DNA of 64,000 nucleotides from Clarkia xantiana subsp. parviflora (Eukaryota > Streptophyta > Magnoliopsida > Myrtales > Onagraceae): the NCBI GenBank assembly GCA_036873135.1, contig JAPTYO010000008.1, positions 28,794,761 to 28,858,760 on the forward strand, written 5' to 3'. Below the pieces are notes generated by a model. That model did no database searches, was not told the DNA's origin, and worked only from the letters and a program-made list of their open reading frames with translations. Both the position numbers and the translations under genes were made by a program. Positions 9,836 through 19,800 of this stretch are shown here, in pieces (the first letter of the stretch is position 1; each line of letters starts with the position of its first letter).

Positions 9836-10679
9836 GACCTGTCGGAGGCGGTGTTTTCCGCGGCGCTGGTGAAGATCTCGTTCTGGATCGGAGGAGGGCT
9901 CCTCCCGGTTGGAGGTATAGGCCGCCGTCAGCGCGGTGTGACCTGCTTGTCGCACTTGTCGCGATTCTTCTCCACCAGATGGAAGGCCGTGTCAGGTCCG
10001 TTGATTTCTATCCCGGAATAATTAGGGTCCCTTATCGTGACCACTACCGGAGTTCCCCCGTCGTCTTCTTTCCACTCTAGTTCTATCCGGACCAGACGAG
10101 GTTGGACCCGTAGTTTGGGTAGGGACGGGTTTGGACCCGGTTCAGGCAACGCTTGGCTCCGAGAATGGTGCTACTGACACATGGCACCACAGTGAGGAGG
10201 AACGTGGTTGCTGATTGACAGGTGAGTCTGAACAAGAAGACTCAGGCCGGTGAGGAATCCATAGTTGCCTTGGACGAAGGTCTGAACTCCAGATGTGGTT
10301 TTCACTGGAGACGGCCCCCGAGCCGTCGGGAGCTCTCGCGGACCTGTGTTGGACGGAGCTACTTTGGAGCTACCGTGGAAGGAACTGTTTGTGTAGGTCT
10401 TCCAAACTCCTAGATATAAAGCTCAGATCCTTTTTTAACTGTCTGGACTCAACACCAGCATCCTTCCAAAAGGGAATTCAGCGACATTCTTCTTTCATTC
10501 TAAAGAAGACAGCAGTGACGTGAACCTCGATTTGGTTTTGTTTTACGTATGAATGTAGAACAACGGCGATTTTGCAGAATCAGGTGCGTGCCCAGATTTA
10601 ACTCAGAATGTCCTCCGAATGTCGGATTTTTGCGAAACCGGACACGGCTAATTGTCCGATTCCCACAGACGGCGCCAAA
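9836..10679 (-). mobile_element. Internal remnant of a minus-strand element next to a primer-binding site
   Basis: On the minus strand the sequence starting at 10677 reads TGGCGCCGTCTGTGGGAA, the same primer-binding site as in element B, directly beside an LTR fragment. The following ~840 bp do not encode recognisable gag. They include a short open stretch (10149-9928, 73 codons, with ELEWKEDDGGTP) that I cannot identify. It could be leader sequence of a non-autonomous relative or captured DNA. Element A's 3' LTR cuts it off at 9835. Confidence 0.5.
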
Positions 10680-10825
10680 TGTTGGATCCTGGATTTACCG
10701 AGATATTTTCGCGGTGTCTCCGAGCTCCTTAGTCTTCGAATTCCGGGCACGCACCTACAAAAGGGGACAATGCCAGGGCGAACCCCGGCGATCCCTCTCC
10801 GACGGTCAAATTAGTAACCGTTCAT
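10680..10825 (-). repeat. Truncated LTR related to element B's LTR
   Basis: In plus orientation it begins TGTTGGATCC beside the primer-binding site and keeps landmarks of the element B LTR in the same order: the TGTTGGATC start, a CCTACAAAAGGGGA block, then ATCCCTCTCCGACGG. Similarity fades near 10825, where AT-rich sequence begins. The other LTR end is missing. Confidence 0.65.
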
Positions 10826-10904
10826 AAGAAGAGATATCGCTATTTTGTATATAATTTATCATATCCCTCAAATGTTAATCATAGGATTCTTTATATAAAA
10901 TAAC

Positions 10905-11055
10905 ATAATAACTATTATGGTATATAGCCATTTATTGACGATGGCCGTTATGGTAACAGAATATTTAGGCAATTACTGTTATGGTAGTTGAATACTAATA
11001 GCTGATTGACCGTTATGGCATCAAACTATTTATAGTTAATACCTATTATGGTATC
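10905..11055. repeat. Diverged repeats with a TTATGG core
   Basis: TTATGGTA or TTATGGCA recurs about five times at roughly 30-35 bp spacing in AT-rich sequence (near 10915, 10948, 10980, 11014 and 11046). It sits just before the copia remnant. No gene is visible in 10826-11059. Confidence 0.5.
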
Positions 11056-11059
11056 AAAT

Positions 11060-12985
11060 AAATATGTTTATATCAATATCCATCAATGGTCAATGAAGAT
11101 GAGAACATTTTCATAATAAATCCAGTAGGAGGAGTCAATCCAACCACCCATATCACTGTTGCTGCAGGTGTGAATCAAGTCGGGCCTGATAATCATGTTA
11201 TTGAACCGATGGATGAAAATCCAATTTTACCTCAACTGCCTACTGCACCCAGTGGGAGTGGTACGAGTAACTCAGTTCCCGGTCATCGTAACAGTGGAAT
11301 TAATCTCAGAGGTGGAAATCTGAGACCGAGAGGTCGTCCAAGAAAAGTTGTTGGTGAAAGTTCAAGTAGCGCTCTTGTTCCCAGTGGGAGTATTGCACCG
11401 ATAATGAGCACTATTTCTTGTGGGAGCGTAGTTCAAGTTCAAGATGGGACTATCGAGCCTAGACGTAGTCTAAGGCAGTAAGGCACCGAACTTCTCCTAA
11501 GAAGTATCCCATCGAAAGAGGTGAATTGTTCACCCTCACTTCGGTTGATGAACCGGTAACGGTTAAACAAGCTATGGATGGACCTCAAGCAAAAGAGCAG
11601 AGGAAAGCAATGGTGGATGAGATCGCCTCTATGAAAGCTAATTCAGTATGGTCTTTAGTTTATTTGCCTGCTAACCGAAGAGAAATAGGTGCCAAATGGG
11701 TTCTGAAACTGAAACTCACTGCTGATGGAGCTATCGAGCGATACAAAGCTCGACTCGTTGCGAAAGGATATACCCAACTTCACGGAGTGGACTTTAATGA
11801 GACATACTCACCTACTATACGTTATACCACAGTATGGGCCATATTGGATTTGGTTGCGATCCTCGATATGGAGCTGCACTAAATGGATGTTAAGACTGCA
11901 TTCTTCCATGGTAACCTGGAGGAAGCGATCTATATGGAGCAGGCATAGGGTTTCGTTACTCCCAGCTACGAACATAAAGTTTGTAAACTCCAAAGATCTA
12001 TCTACGGTCTTAAATAATCATCCCGACAATGGTTCTAAAGATTCCAAGAGGAAATCGTTGGAAATAGATTCGTGAATCTTCATGAGGATCCAAGCGTGTA
12101 CACGAAGACTTCCGAGTCTTAATACGTTATATTGATATTATATATAGATGACATATTGATTGCCGTGAATGATGCGAGTTACATGAATGAATCAAAGTCC
12201 TGGCTGGCATCTGTGTTTGAGATGATGGACATGGGAGAAGCCACGTACATCCTAGGCATTAAGATTGCATGGGATCGTGCTGCTTGCAAACTATGTCTCT
12301 CTCAAGAATCCTATATCAACAAGTTGTTGAAAATATTCAGACTACATGATGCCAAATCCGTGGATACGCCGGTTGTGTTCGGGTGCGCGTTATCGAAACG
12401 TGACGGCCCAAAAAACCTGGCAGAGCGTGAACATATGAAAAGTTCAGAATACTTTAAGTATGGTTGACAGCTTAATGTATGCCATGCAACGCTAGGTTCA
12501 ATGTTCGCTTCCCGGAGTACGAGCGTAGTGCTGAACAAAAAGGCCAAGTGACCACGTCTTTGGAAACCGGTTGAGTTTGACTAAGGGTATGAGCGATGGG
12601 GATGGTCAAGTACACTTATAATTCTCTGACTCTTGTATTCACTAGGTGGCCACCAGCCTGACATTAGTTGAAAGGTTGTGAATACTTATGCGGTTGCCCT
12701 GAATGAGTATTGCTATGTGGAAACTAGGCAATTGAAGAATGATAGTTGACATATAATACATCGAGGCACTTTATTTTCACAGGTTGATTAGACATGGGGA
12801 ATCAACGTTCCGCGGGTGCTACAACACTCCTAACAGATAAGTAGCACGGTGCCCGTTGTGTCCGCCGGTCGCACGGCAAACCTCGTATGAACTATTCAGA
12901 GCATAGATTGGATCGAAGAATAATTGCTAATGTGTTGGAGGACAACTTATTAATAGAAACCCTCCCTTTCCAGCGAGTGGGAGCT
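11060..12985 (+). pseudogene. Copia pol remnant: integrase-RT hinge and reverse transcriptase
   Basis: 11086-11481 encodes a Ser/Pro-rich hinge (SGSGTSNS, LRPRGRPRKVV) that also occurs in element E. 11526-11882 encodes the copia RT start (GAKWVLKLKL, YKARLVAKGYTQ, DFNETYSPT), a stop, then MDVKTAFFHGNLEE with further stops. 12132-12467 encodes YIDDILI and GEATYILGIKI. Gag, protease, integrase core and RNase H are absent or unrecognisable. At least one frameshift and four stops show it is dead. The ~500 bp before the LTR match the usual copia 3' untranslated zone and end in the purine-rich GAGTGGGAG (12975-12983). Confidence 0.9.
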
Positions 12986-13582
12986 GTAATCATTTGGACA
13001 ATGGGTCGCCGTAATTGGAAGCCCATTAATTAAGGTCATGTACCTAAGAAATTAGGTAATGTCATATTAGAGATTTTGGGCTAGGCCTAAAATCTCAATT
13101 GACATGGGAAGCCCAAAATTGGGCCTCCCTAATAACATGACCGGTCGAATATTTGAGTAGGGGTAAAGTGGACTTTTGTCCACTTTTCTCCTCTTATAAA
13201 TAGGGAGTCCTAGAAGGGTTTTCATAAGGCTAATTATCTCTTCCTAAGTGGTGAGATCAAAAGAAAACCCTCCTCCCTAAATACCTATAGTTCGGCCGAA
13301 CCACACCAAGGAAAAGGGAGGTGCCAAATTATGTCAAGCAATTTACTCCAGGAGATCCATCCCGCGAAGAATCGACCGAGACTTTGCTGTGAGGCATAAT
13401 CCGCGTAGGGCTTCTTTAAGAGGAACCTCTATAGGGAACCGTCCGGCGGATGGAGAACTCCCATCAACGGTCCCGGGCTACAGGAAATAATATAGGTATG
13501 TGCACCTTATTCTGCTGCGTATTAGTTACCTGGCACGTATCTAGGGTTTTGTTTCCATAGTATTAATCCCCTATATCCATTA
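12985..13582 (+). repeat. 3' LTR of the copia remnant
   Basis: It starts TGTAATC right after a GTGGGAG polypurine tract. Its order of blocks (CGCCGTAATTGG, GCCC-TTAAT, ACCTAAG, a TTCGGCCGAAC block, TTATTCTG-TGCGTA) matches the 5' LTR of element E in reverse orientation, so the two are one family. A TATA-like TTATAAATAGG lies near 13193. The right end is set by that alignment and is uncertain by ~15 bp. Confidence 0.75.
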
Positions 13583-14112
13583 CTACTATGATAAACCCAA
13601 ATTTTGATAGTCCAAAACCATTTTAAGTGTGTGAATATTGTCTTTCAGGTATCAGTTGCACGAAGGTGCTGATACTCATATTTGGGTATCATAATTTTCT
13701 ATCCAATTAAATCATGTCTATTATGAATTAAGTGACTTATAATTTAATATTTAAAACTTAATTATTTATGAAAATTATACTATTAGTTATATTTAAAAAA
13801 GATCTATAAGTTAAGGTCAATATTGACTATATTTCAATATTTTAATTTTTTATACAAATTAATAGTATATAGCCGTTAGAAATATAACCGTTAATATATG
13901 ATCGTTTTGAGAATATGGTTGCTGTGATATTTTGTCTAAAAAAAAGTTTTTTCCTATATTTTTTATTTTTTTTTTGAATTTTTATATTTTTTATTTAAAT
14001 AATAATTAGAAAAAATACATATTACTCACATATGTGCTTGTGCGAGGAAGAAGACAACATCCATGTACTTGTGCGCGGAATCAGATTTTCATTATGCACA
14101 TGTGTTGGTGGG
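13583..14112. other. AT-rich spacer without a visible gene
   Basis: I see no reading frame of interest and no LTR end. Short direct repeats of a CATGTNCTTGTGCG type lie at 14031-14110. This is probably pre-insertion host or old repeat DNA into which element B landed. Confidence 0.6.
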
Positions 14113-14117
14113 GGCTC
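14113..14117. repeat. Left target-site duplication of element B (GGCTC)
   Basis: GGCTC directly precedes the left LTR and is repeated exactly at 23287-23291 after the right LTR. A 5-bp duplication is normal for LTR retrotransposon integrase. Confidence 0.93.
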
Positions 14118-14876
14118 TGTTGGATCACGGGCGAAGCTCCGTTACGTTCTTAACGGAAAGACTTGAACTCTTGGGCTCCGCGTAATCCTGCAAAAGGGGA
14201 TGACCTGGGTGGTGACCCAAAATCCCTCTCCGATGCTTAAATGAGTATATGATCAATGGGGTGGCAGCAGTAATCTAAGTGCGTATTAGAGTATGTGTTT
14301 TCTGAGGTAACTTCCTCCGTTATATAGGAGGGGAAGTTACTCAGTTACCTGTTACTGCTCCTGGCAGTTTTACCCACGATTCCGCATATCTCGCTACGAT
14401 TCCGTATATCTCGTTCGGGATTCCATATATCTCGCCCCACGCTCCGCGTATCTTGCCCACTCTCCGAGTATCTCGGGCACGCCCTGCGTATCTCGGGGGA
14501 GTTTATCTATATCTTTAACCGTCTTCCCACTACTCTATCTAGTAGGCGGGTTTCTCGGTCTTATCCTCTGATCACAAGTCCCGACTCCCGTCGGGGACTC
14601 CAGAGTTATCTCATTCTAGATCACCACCCAGGACCCTTTGTCTCACGAGACAGGTCCAGCCTCCGCGGGGCTTTATTATCGGGGCCTTTACTAAGGCATA
14701 ACGGGGCCTGCTCAGAGGCTTCTCGTTGGGAGCATTCAGCTCATATATCGGGACCGCTTAAGTCGGGACCCTTCATACTGGGCTTCTGAGCTTTCCAGGC
14801 TTTTCACGAGGCCCACTGGACCTACTCGCCGTCCATTGGCTGTTAACGGGGCTAACGATTACATCGTAACCCATCA
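14118..14876 (-). repeat. 3' LTR of element B (left copy, 759 bp)
   Basis: In plus orientation it runs from TGTTGGATCACGGG to AACCCATCA. Its mate is 22528-23286. The block 14378-14497 contains about six CGAGATAYRYGG-like motifs every ~20-24 bp (read on the minus strand). The TATA box seen in the right LTR (TATATAAA) is TATATAAC here. Confidence 0.96.
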
Positions 14877-14890
14877 TTTGCCCCCAAGAC
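14877..14890 (-). promoter_or_regulatory. Polypurine tract of element B
   Basis: On the minus strand CTTGGGGGCAAA abuts the 3' LTR start TGATGGG, the same tract and LTR start as in element A. Confidence 0.85.
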
Positions 14891-15316
14891 ATGGAGAACT
14901 TTTAGTTCGTCGTGTCTTCCAGTTCCAGACCTTCCGACCTCGCTGTCGGAAGCTTTTATGTCCATACCTCCCGATATTTCCATCGGAGGTTTTTGTCTTC
15001 GATCCTCTTGATATCTCAATCGGAGGCTTTTGCCTTGCGCGTAATTGTCGTATGACAGAGTTTCTCACTCATGATTACCTTGGGCCCACTGGACTCTATG
15101 GGCAGTTGCCAAATCCGATGAGACTCCTCGGTTACTGCAGCATTAAATGCTAGGGATTATGAAACGACGCTCAAATCGGCGTGACTGTTGCTTTCTGAAA
15201 AAGCACTCATTACGTCACCACGTCTCTTCCGTACCGTCCACATAATCTCGACGATCAAGATTGAATCGTTTCGTCTTCAACGGTCAAGATCGAATCCATC
15301 CAGTTGTCTCTTTGCT

Positions 15317-15896
15317 TATAAATACTAAAACCCTGGCATTATTCACTTCTTCTTCACTGTCTCAATTTCTGGAAGTTCTGCCATTTTCGAACTCGAAGCT
15401 TCTTCTCCAAGTCTCTTTTGCTCTTCGAGTGATCCAAGGCCTTCAGCCCTTCCGGCCCTTCTCCATCTTCTCCAAGCAACCATCAACAATGTCTGGTAAG
15501 GTTTTCTTCTCTATTGTTCGCCTTCATCTTTGCTTAGTTTGATTGTAATTTTCCGGAAAAACCTAACATCCCTTTCAATGGCTGATTTCAGACAGTGGAT
15601 CTGGTTTCGAGGGAAGGAAGCCTTTCAACTTCGACTATGTTCTGAACGAAATTTTCAGCACTGCTTATGATGCAGCTCTCCGGGAAGGATGTATCATTTC
15701 CACCAGAGAAGCCGATGCTCAAGGCCGGAAATGCATACCACAAGTTCAGAGTGAAGATGAGCTACTTCTTCATCGGAAACTCTTCGATCCCATGACCCCG
15801 ATAGCCAATCCTCCAACGGCTGACCCTGTGGAGCCTTCTGCCATCAACTTCGTGGACCCAGCTCCCGTTGATGCCGCCAATAAGGACCAAGCCTAA
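15317..15896 (+). CDS. Short antisense gene of element B (aORF), two exons
   Basis: TATAAATA at 15317-15324 is followed 165 bp later by the ATG at 15489. Exon 1 is 15489-15495 (ATGTCTG), the intron 15496-15591 (GTAAGG..TTTCAG), and exon 2 15592-15896 ends in TAA; the joined frame is 103 codons. The TATA position, the ATGTCTG exon and the intron phase match the antisense gene of element A, but the large middle domains are missing. Exon 2 ends in an acidic, Pro-rich tail (DPVEPSAINF, DAANKDQA). It looks like an internally deleted relative of the 840-codon version. Function unknown. Feature start includes the TATA box. Confidence 0.65.
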
Positions 15897-15989
15897 CTGC
15901 TTATCTTTAGAGTCCTTGTATTCTCCTCTTTTTGTATCGGAACCTTTAGGCCTTTGAGCCTTTATATAAGAAATTTATTTCATCTGTTT

Positions 15990-16690
15990 TGGTCCCGATG
16001 ATCGTTTGCGCTATTTAAAGCGACTTTAGATCCGTTACTTAAAACGTTCCGATGCACCACTTAAGATGACTTCGTACATATTTCCGATGCTTTACTCGAG
16101 ACTTTACCACTTAAGGTTTCTCGTCTACTCGGGACTTCACCACTTAAGGTTTCTCGTCCAAGTCACTTAACGTAATTTCATATGTCTTTCGCGACATTTT
16201 CTTCGGGACTTTGCCACTTAAGGCTTCTCATCCATGCCTTTCAAGGCAATTTTATACATCACTTAAGATGATTTTTCGCACCCCTTAAGGCTTTTACCGC
16301 GCCAATCTAGACGACTTAATCGTACCCCTAAAGGGCTTTTATCGCGTCATTCCAAACGACTTAATCCTACCCCTTAGGGCTTTTTCGTACCCTTTAAGGC
16401 TTTTTGCCGCATCATATAGACGACTTACGCGGACCCGTTAGGGCTTTTTAGTACCCTTTAAGGCTTTTTGCCGCATCATATAGACGACTTACGCGGACCC
16501 GTTAGGGCTTTTTCGTACCTAGGCTTTTGGTTGCATCATAAAGACGACTTATTCATACCCCGTAGGGCTTTTGTCCGTACCTCGAAAGGCTTTTTGTCGC
16601 GCCATAGAGGCGACTTACTCGTACCTCGTAAGGCTTTTATCGTACCTCGAAAGGCTTTTGTCGCGTCCTTCAGGACGGTCCTTCAGGACG
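15990..16690 (-). repeat. Degenerate ~60-64-bp tandem array in the element B 3' region
   Basis: Blocks such as TAAGGCTTTTTGCCGC, ATCATATAGACGACTTA and CGTACC recur many times; two adjacent units at 16406 and 16470 are 64 bp apart and nearly identical. It occupies the same place, between integrase and antisense gene, as the 52-bp array of element A, but the unit sequence is different. Confidence 0.88.
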
Positions 16691-16824
16691 TCTTACTAAT
16701 AGTTAGAATAAATCTAAAAGCAATAGGATCGAAGGCAACTTCTTTTATTCATTAACAACTCAAAGCTGGCTTACATCGGATCTTTTATCGATAGACAATT
16801 TGCGCCATTCGCGGCGACTTAATA

Positions 16825-19800
16825 TCAAACATGATACTTCTTCAAGTGTGCGCCACTGAAGGAATGCTTCAACGTCTTGCCATCAAGGTCCTCTAGCTTG
16901 TACGCATTGGGGGCTGGCAACCCTACGATCTTGTAAGGTCCTTCCCATTTCGGCGATAGCTTATTGATCCGATCTTGATGAACGAACTCGTTCCTCCGCC
17001 AGACAAGTTCTCCAACGAAGAATTGTCGGGACTTGACACGCCGATTATAATATCGGGCTGTTGCCAGACGCATCCGAGCCTGAACTTCATCAGCCTTCCA
17101 CCTTTTCTCCTCGAGCAAGTCTAAGTCTAGACGTCTCATTTCCTCGTTCGTTAGAGGCTCATAATACCTCCTGCGATGGGACGCCGCCGCTATCTCCACA
17201 GGGGCAACTGCCTCCGTGCCATAGACAAGGCCAAACGGAGTCTCCCCTGTCGACTGCTTGGGTGTTGTTCTAACAGCCCATAGCACGTTTTCAAGCTCAT
17301 CTAGCCAATGACCCTGCAGGGCATAGACTCTCTTCTTCAAGCCATCCATCACGATCTTGTTGGCTGATTCGACTTGGCCATTAGTCTGGGCATGGTGGAC
17401 GGAAGCTGTCCGATGCTCAATGTTCAACTCCTCCAGGTACTCCTTCAACTGAGCCCCATTGAACGGAGGGCCATTATCGCTGATCAACACTCGAGGAACC
17501 CCATACCAGGATATGATCTGAGTTTGAAGGAACTTGAGGATCTGCTGCCCCGTTGTCTTGGCCAACGCCTTAGCCTCTATCCACTTTGAGAAGTAATCGA
17601 TGGCCACTAATAAATACTTGCACTGACCTTTCGCTTGTGGAAGAGGTCCCACCAAGTCAATGCCCCACTGCGCGAAGGGCCAAGCACTTCTGATGGACAT
17701 CAAGTCCGCGGCGGGAGCCACGATATTCGGAGCGTACCTTTGGCATGCATCGCAGGATTGGACCATTGCTATTGCTTCCTTGTTCATCGATGGCCAGTAA
17801 TAGCCTAGGTTCAACGCCTTCCTCACAATGGATCGGGCCCCTTCATGACAGGCCGCGACTCCCTCGTGAAGTTCTCTCAGGATAAGATTCGTATCAGGCT
17901 CCGCCACACATTTTAGAAAAGGCTTTATATGCCCCCTCTTGTACAATTGTCCACCATCACGTAGTCGTTCGCAATTCGACGCAACCTGACAGCTGCCACT
18001 TCATCATCGGGGAGTGCCCCCGTAGTCAGGTATGTGACCATCGGGGTCATCCAGGTGGGTCTCTCTTCTTCCTCTGATCTTGCTTCAATAGCGCAAACCT
18101 CCGTCGGATCGATGGTTGAGATAATCACCTTCTCCAGAAAGTGCACCTTCCGATTCTCCTCGGGGGCCACTCCCAGAGCAAACTTGCTTAGGGCGTCTGC
18201 CTCCGCATTTTCTTCTCTCGGGATTGCCTCGATATTGAAGCTTTTGAAGCTTCCCTTCAAAGTCTGCACCTCGTGCAAGTACTTCCTCATTGTCGGGCTC
18301 TTGGCTTCGTAGTTCCCCTGGACTTGATTTACGATCAAGCTGGCATCGCACCTCACTTTTAAATGATCGACTCCCGTACCCTTGGCAATTTTAAGGCCCG
18401 TGATGAGAGCCTCATACTCCGCTTCATTGTTGGTGGCCCTAAACGTCAAAGCCAAGGCATATCGCAAGGGCTCTCCTCCACCGGGCGGTATCAATACGAA
18501 TCCTGCCCCCGATCCTTCTACACTTGATGAACCATCAGTGTACATCTCCCAAGTGTTCTCCTCATTTGGCTGTTCTGGCTGTTCTTCTATCGGGACCTCC
18601 ATGGTTGCCCCCTCTACAGGACCCGCTTCTTCTAGATCGGGTGCTGTAGACTCAGCTATAAAATCCGCCAATGCCTGGCCCTTAATAGTGGTTCTCGGAG
18701 CAAAATGTATACGGAACTCCGTAAGCTCGATGGCCCATTTCACCAATCTCCCCGACGCCTCCGGTCGGTTCAAAAAGTGCTTCAGGGGCTGATTAGTTAA
18801 CACCGTAACTTCGTGGGCATGGAAGTAAGGCCGTAGCTTTCGAGCGGCAACAATCAACACAAAGAGATACTTCTCAATAGCGGGATAATTCATTTCAGAT
18901 TTGGCAAACGCCTTGCTTACATAATAGACAGGCACTTGGTTGCCCTTGACAATCTTAATCAAAACATAACTAACAGCAACTTCAGAAACAACCAAATAGA
19001 GATAAAGCGGCTCGCCTGGAACCGGCTTCGCCAACGGCGGGAGGGCACGGAGGTGTTGCTTGAGTGCTTGGAATGCCTCCTCACACTTGTCGGACCATTC
19101 AAACTTCTTGTGAGCCCTTAGCACATCGAAAAATGGCATGGCTCTGTCGCTCGCCTTGGATAGGAATCGATTCATCGCGGCCAACCGGCCATTCAACACC
19201 TGAACCTCCCGATGTGTCTTCGGAGACTGCATCTCTTCGATTGCTCGCAGCTTCTCGGGATTCACCTCGATCCCTCTCTGGCTCACCATGAACCCCAGGA
19301 ATTTTCCCGAATTTACCCCGAAAGCGCACTTGTCTGGGTTCAACCGAACCTGATGAAACTTCATCCGCTCGAATGCCGCCGCCAAGTTCTGGACATGGTC
19401 CCCTGCCTGTCGGGACTTCACGAGCATGTCATCCACATAAGCCTCCATAGTCTTCCCCAGCATGTCCCCGAACAACTTGTTCACCATCCGCTGGTAAGTT
19501 GCTCCGGCATTGATCAATCCGAAGGGCATCACGTCGTAGTGATAGACGTCACTATCAGCATAGAAAGCTGTGTGGGGGGCATCCTCCTTCGCCATCTTGA
19601 TCTGGTTGTAGCCAGAGTAGGCATCCATGAAGCTTAGCAGCTCATGTCCCGATGTGGCATCCACCAGTTGGTCAATCCTCGAGAGTGGATAACAATCCTT
19701 CGGGCAGGCCTTGTTCAAGTCGCGGAAATCGACACACATCCGCCACTTCCCATTACTCTTTCGCACCAGGACTGGGTTAGCGACCCAAGTCTGGAATCGG

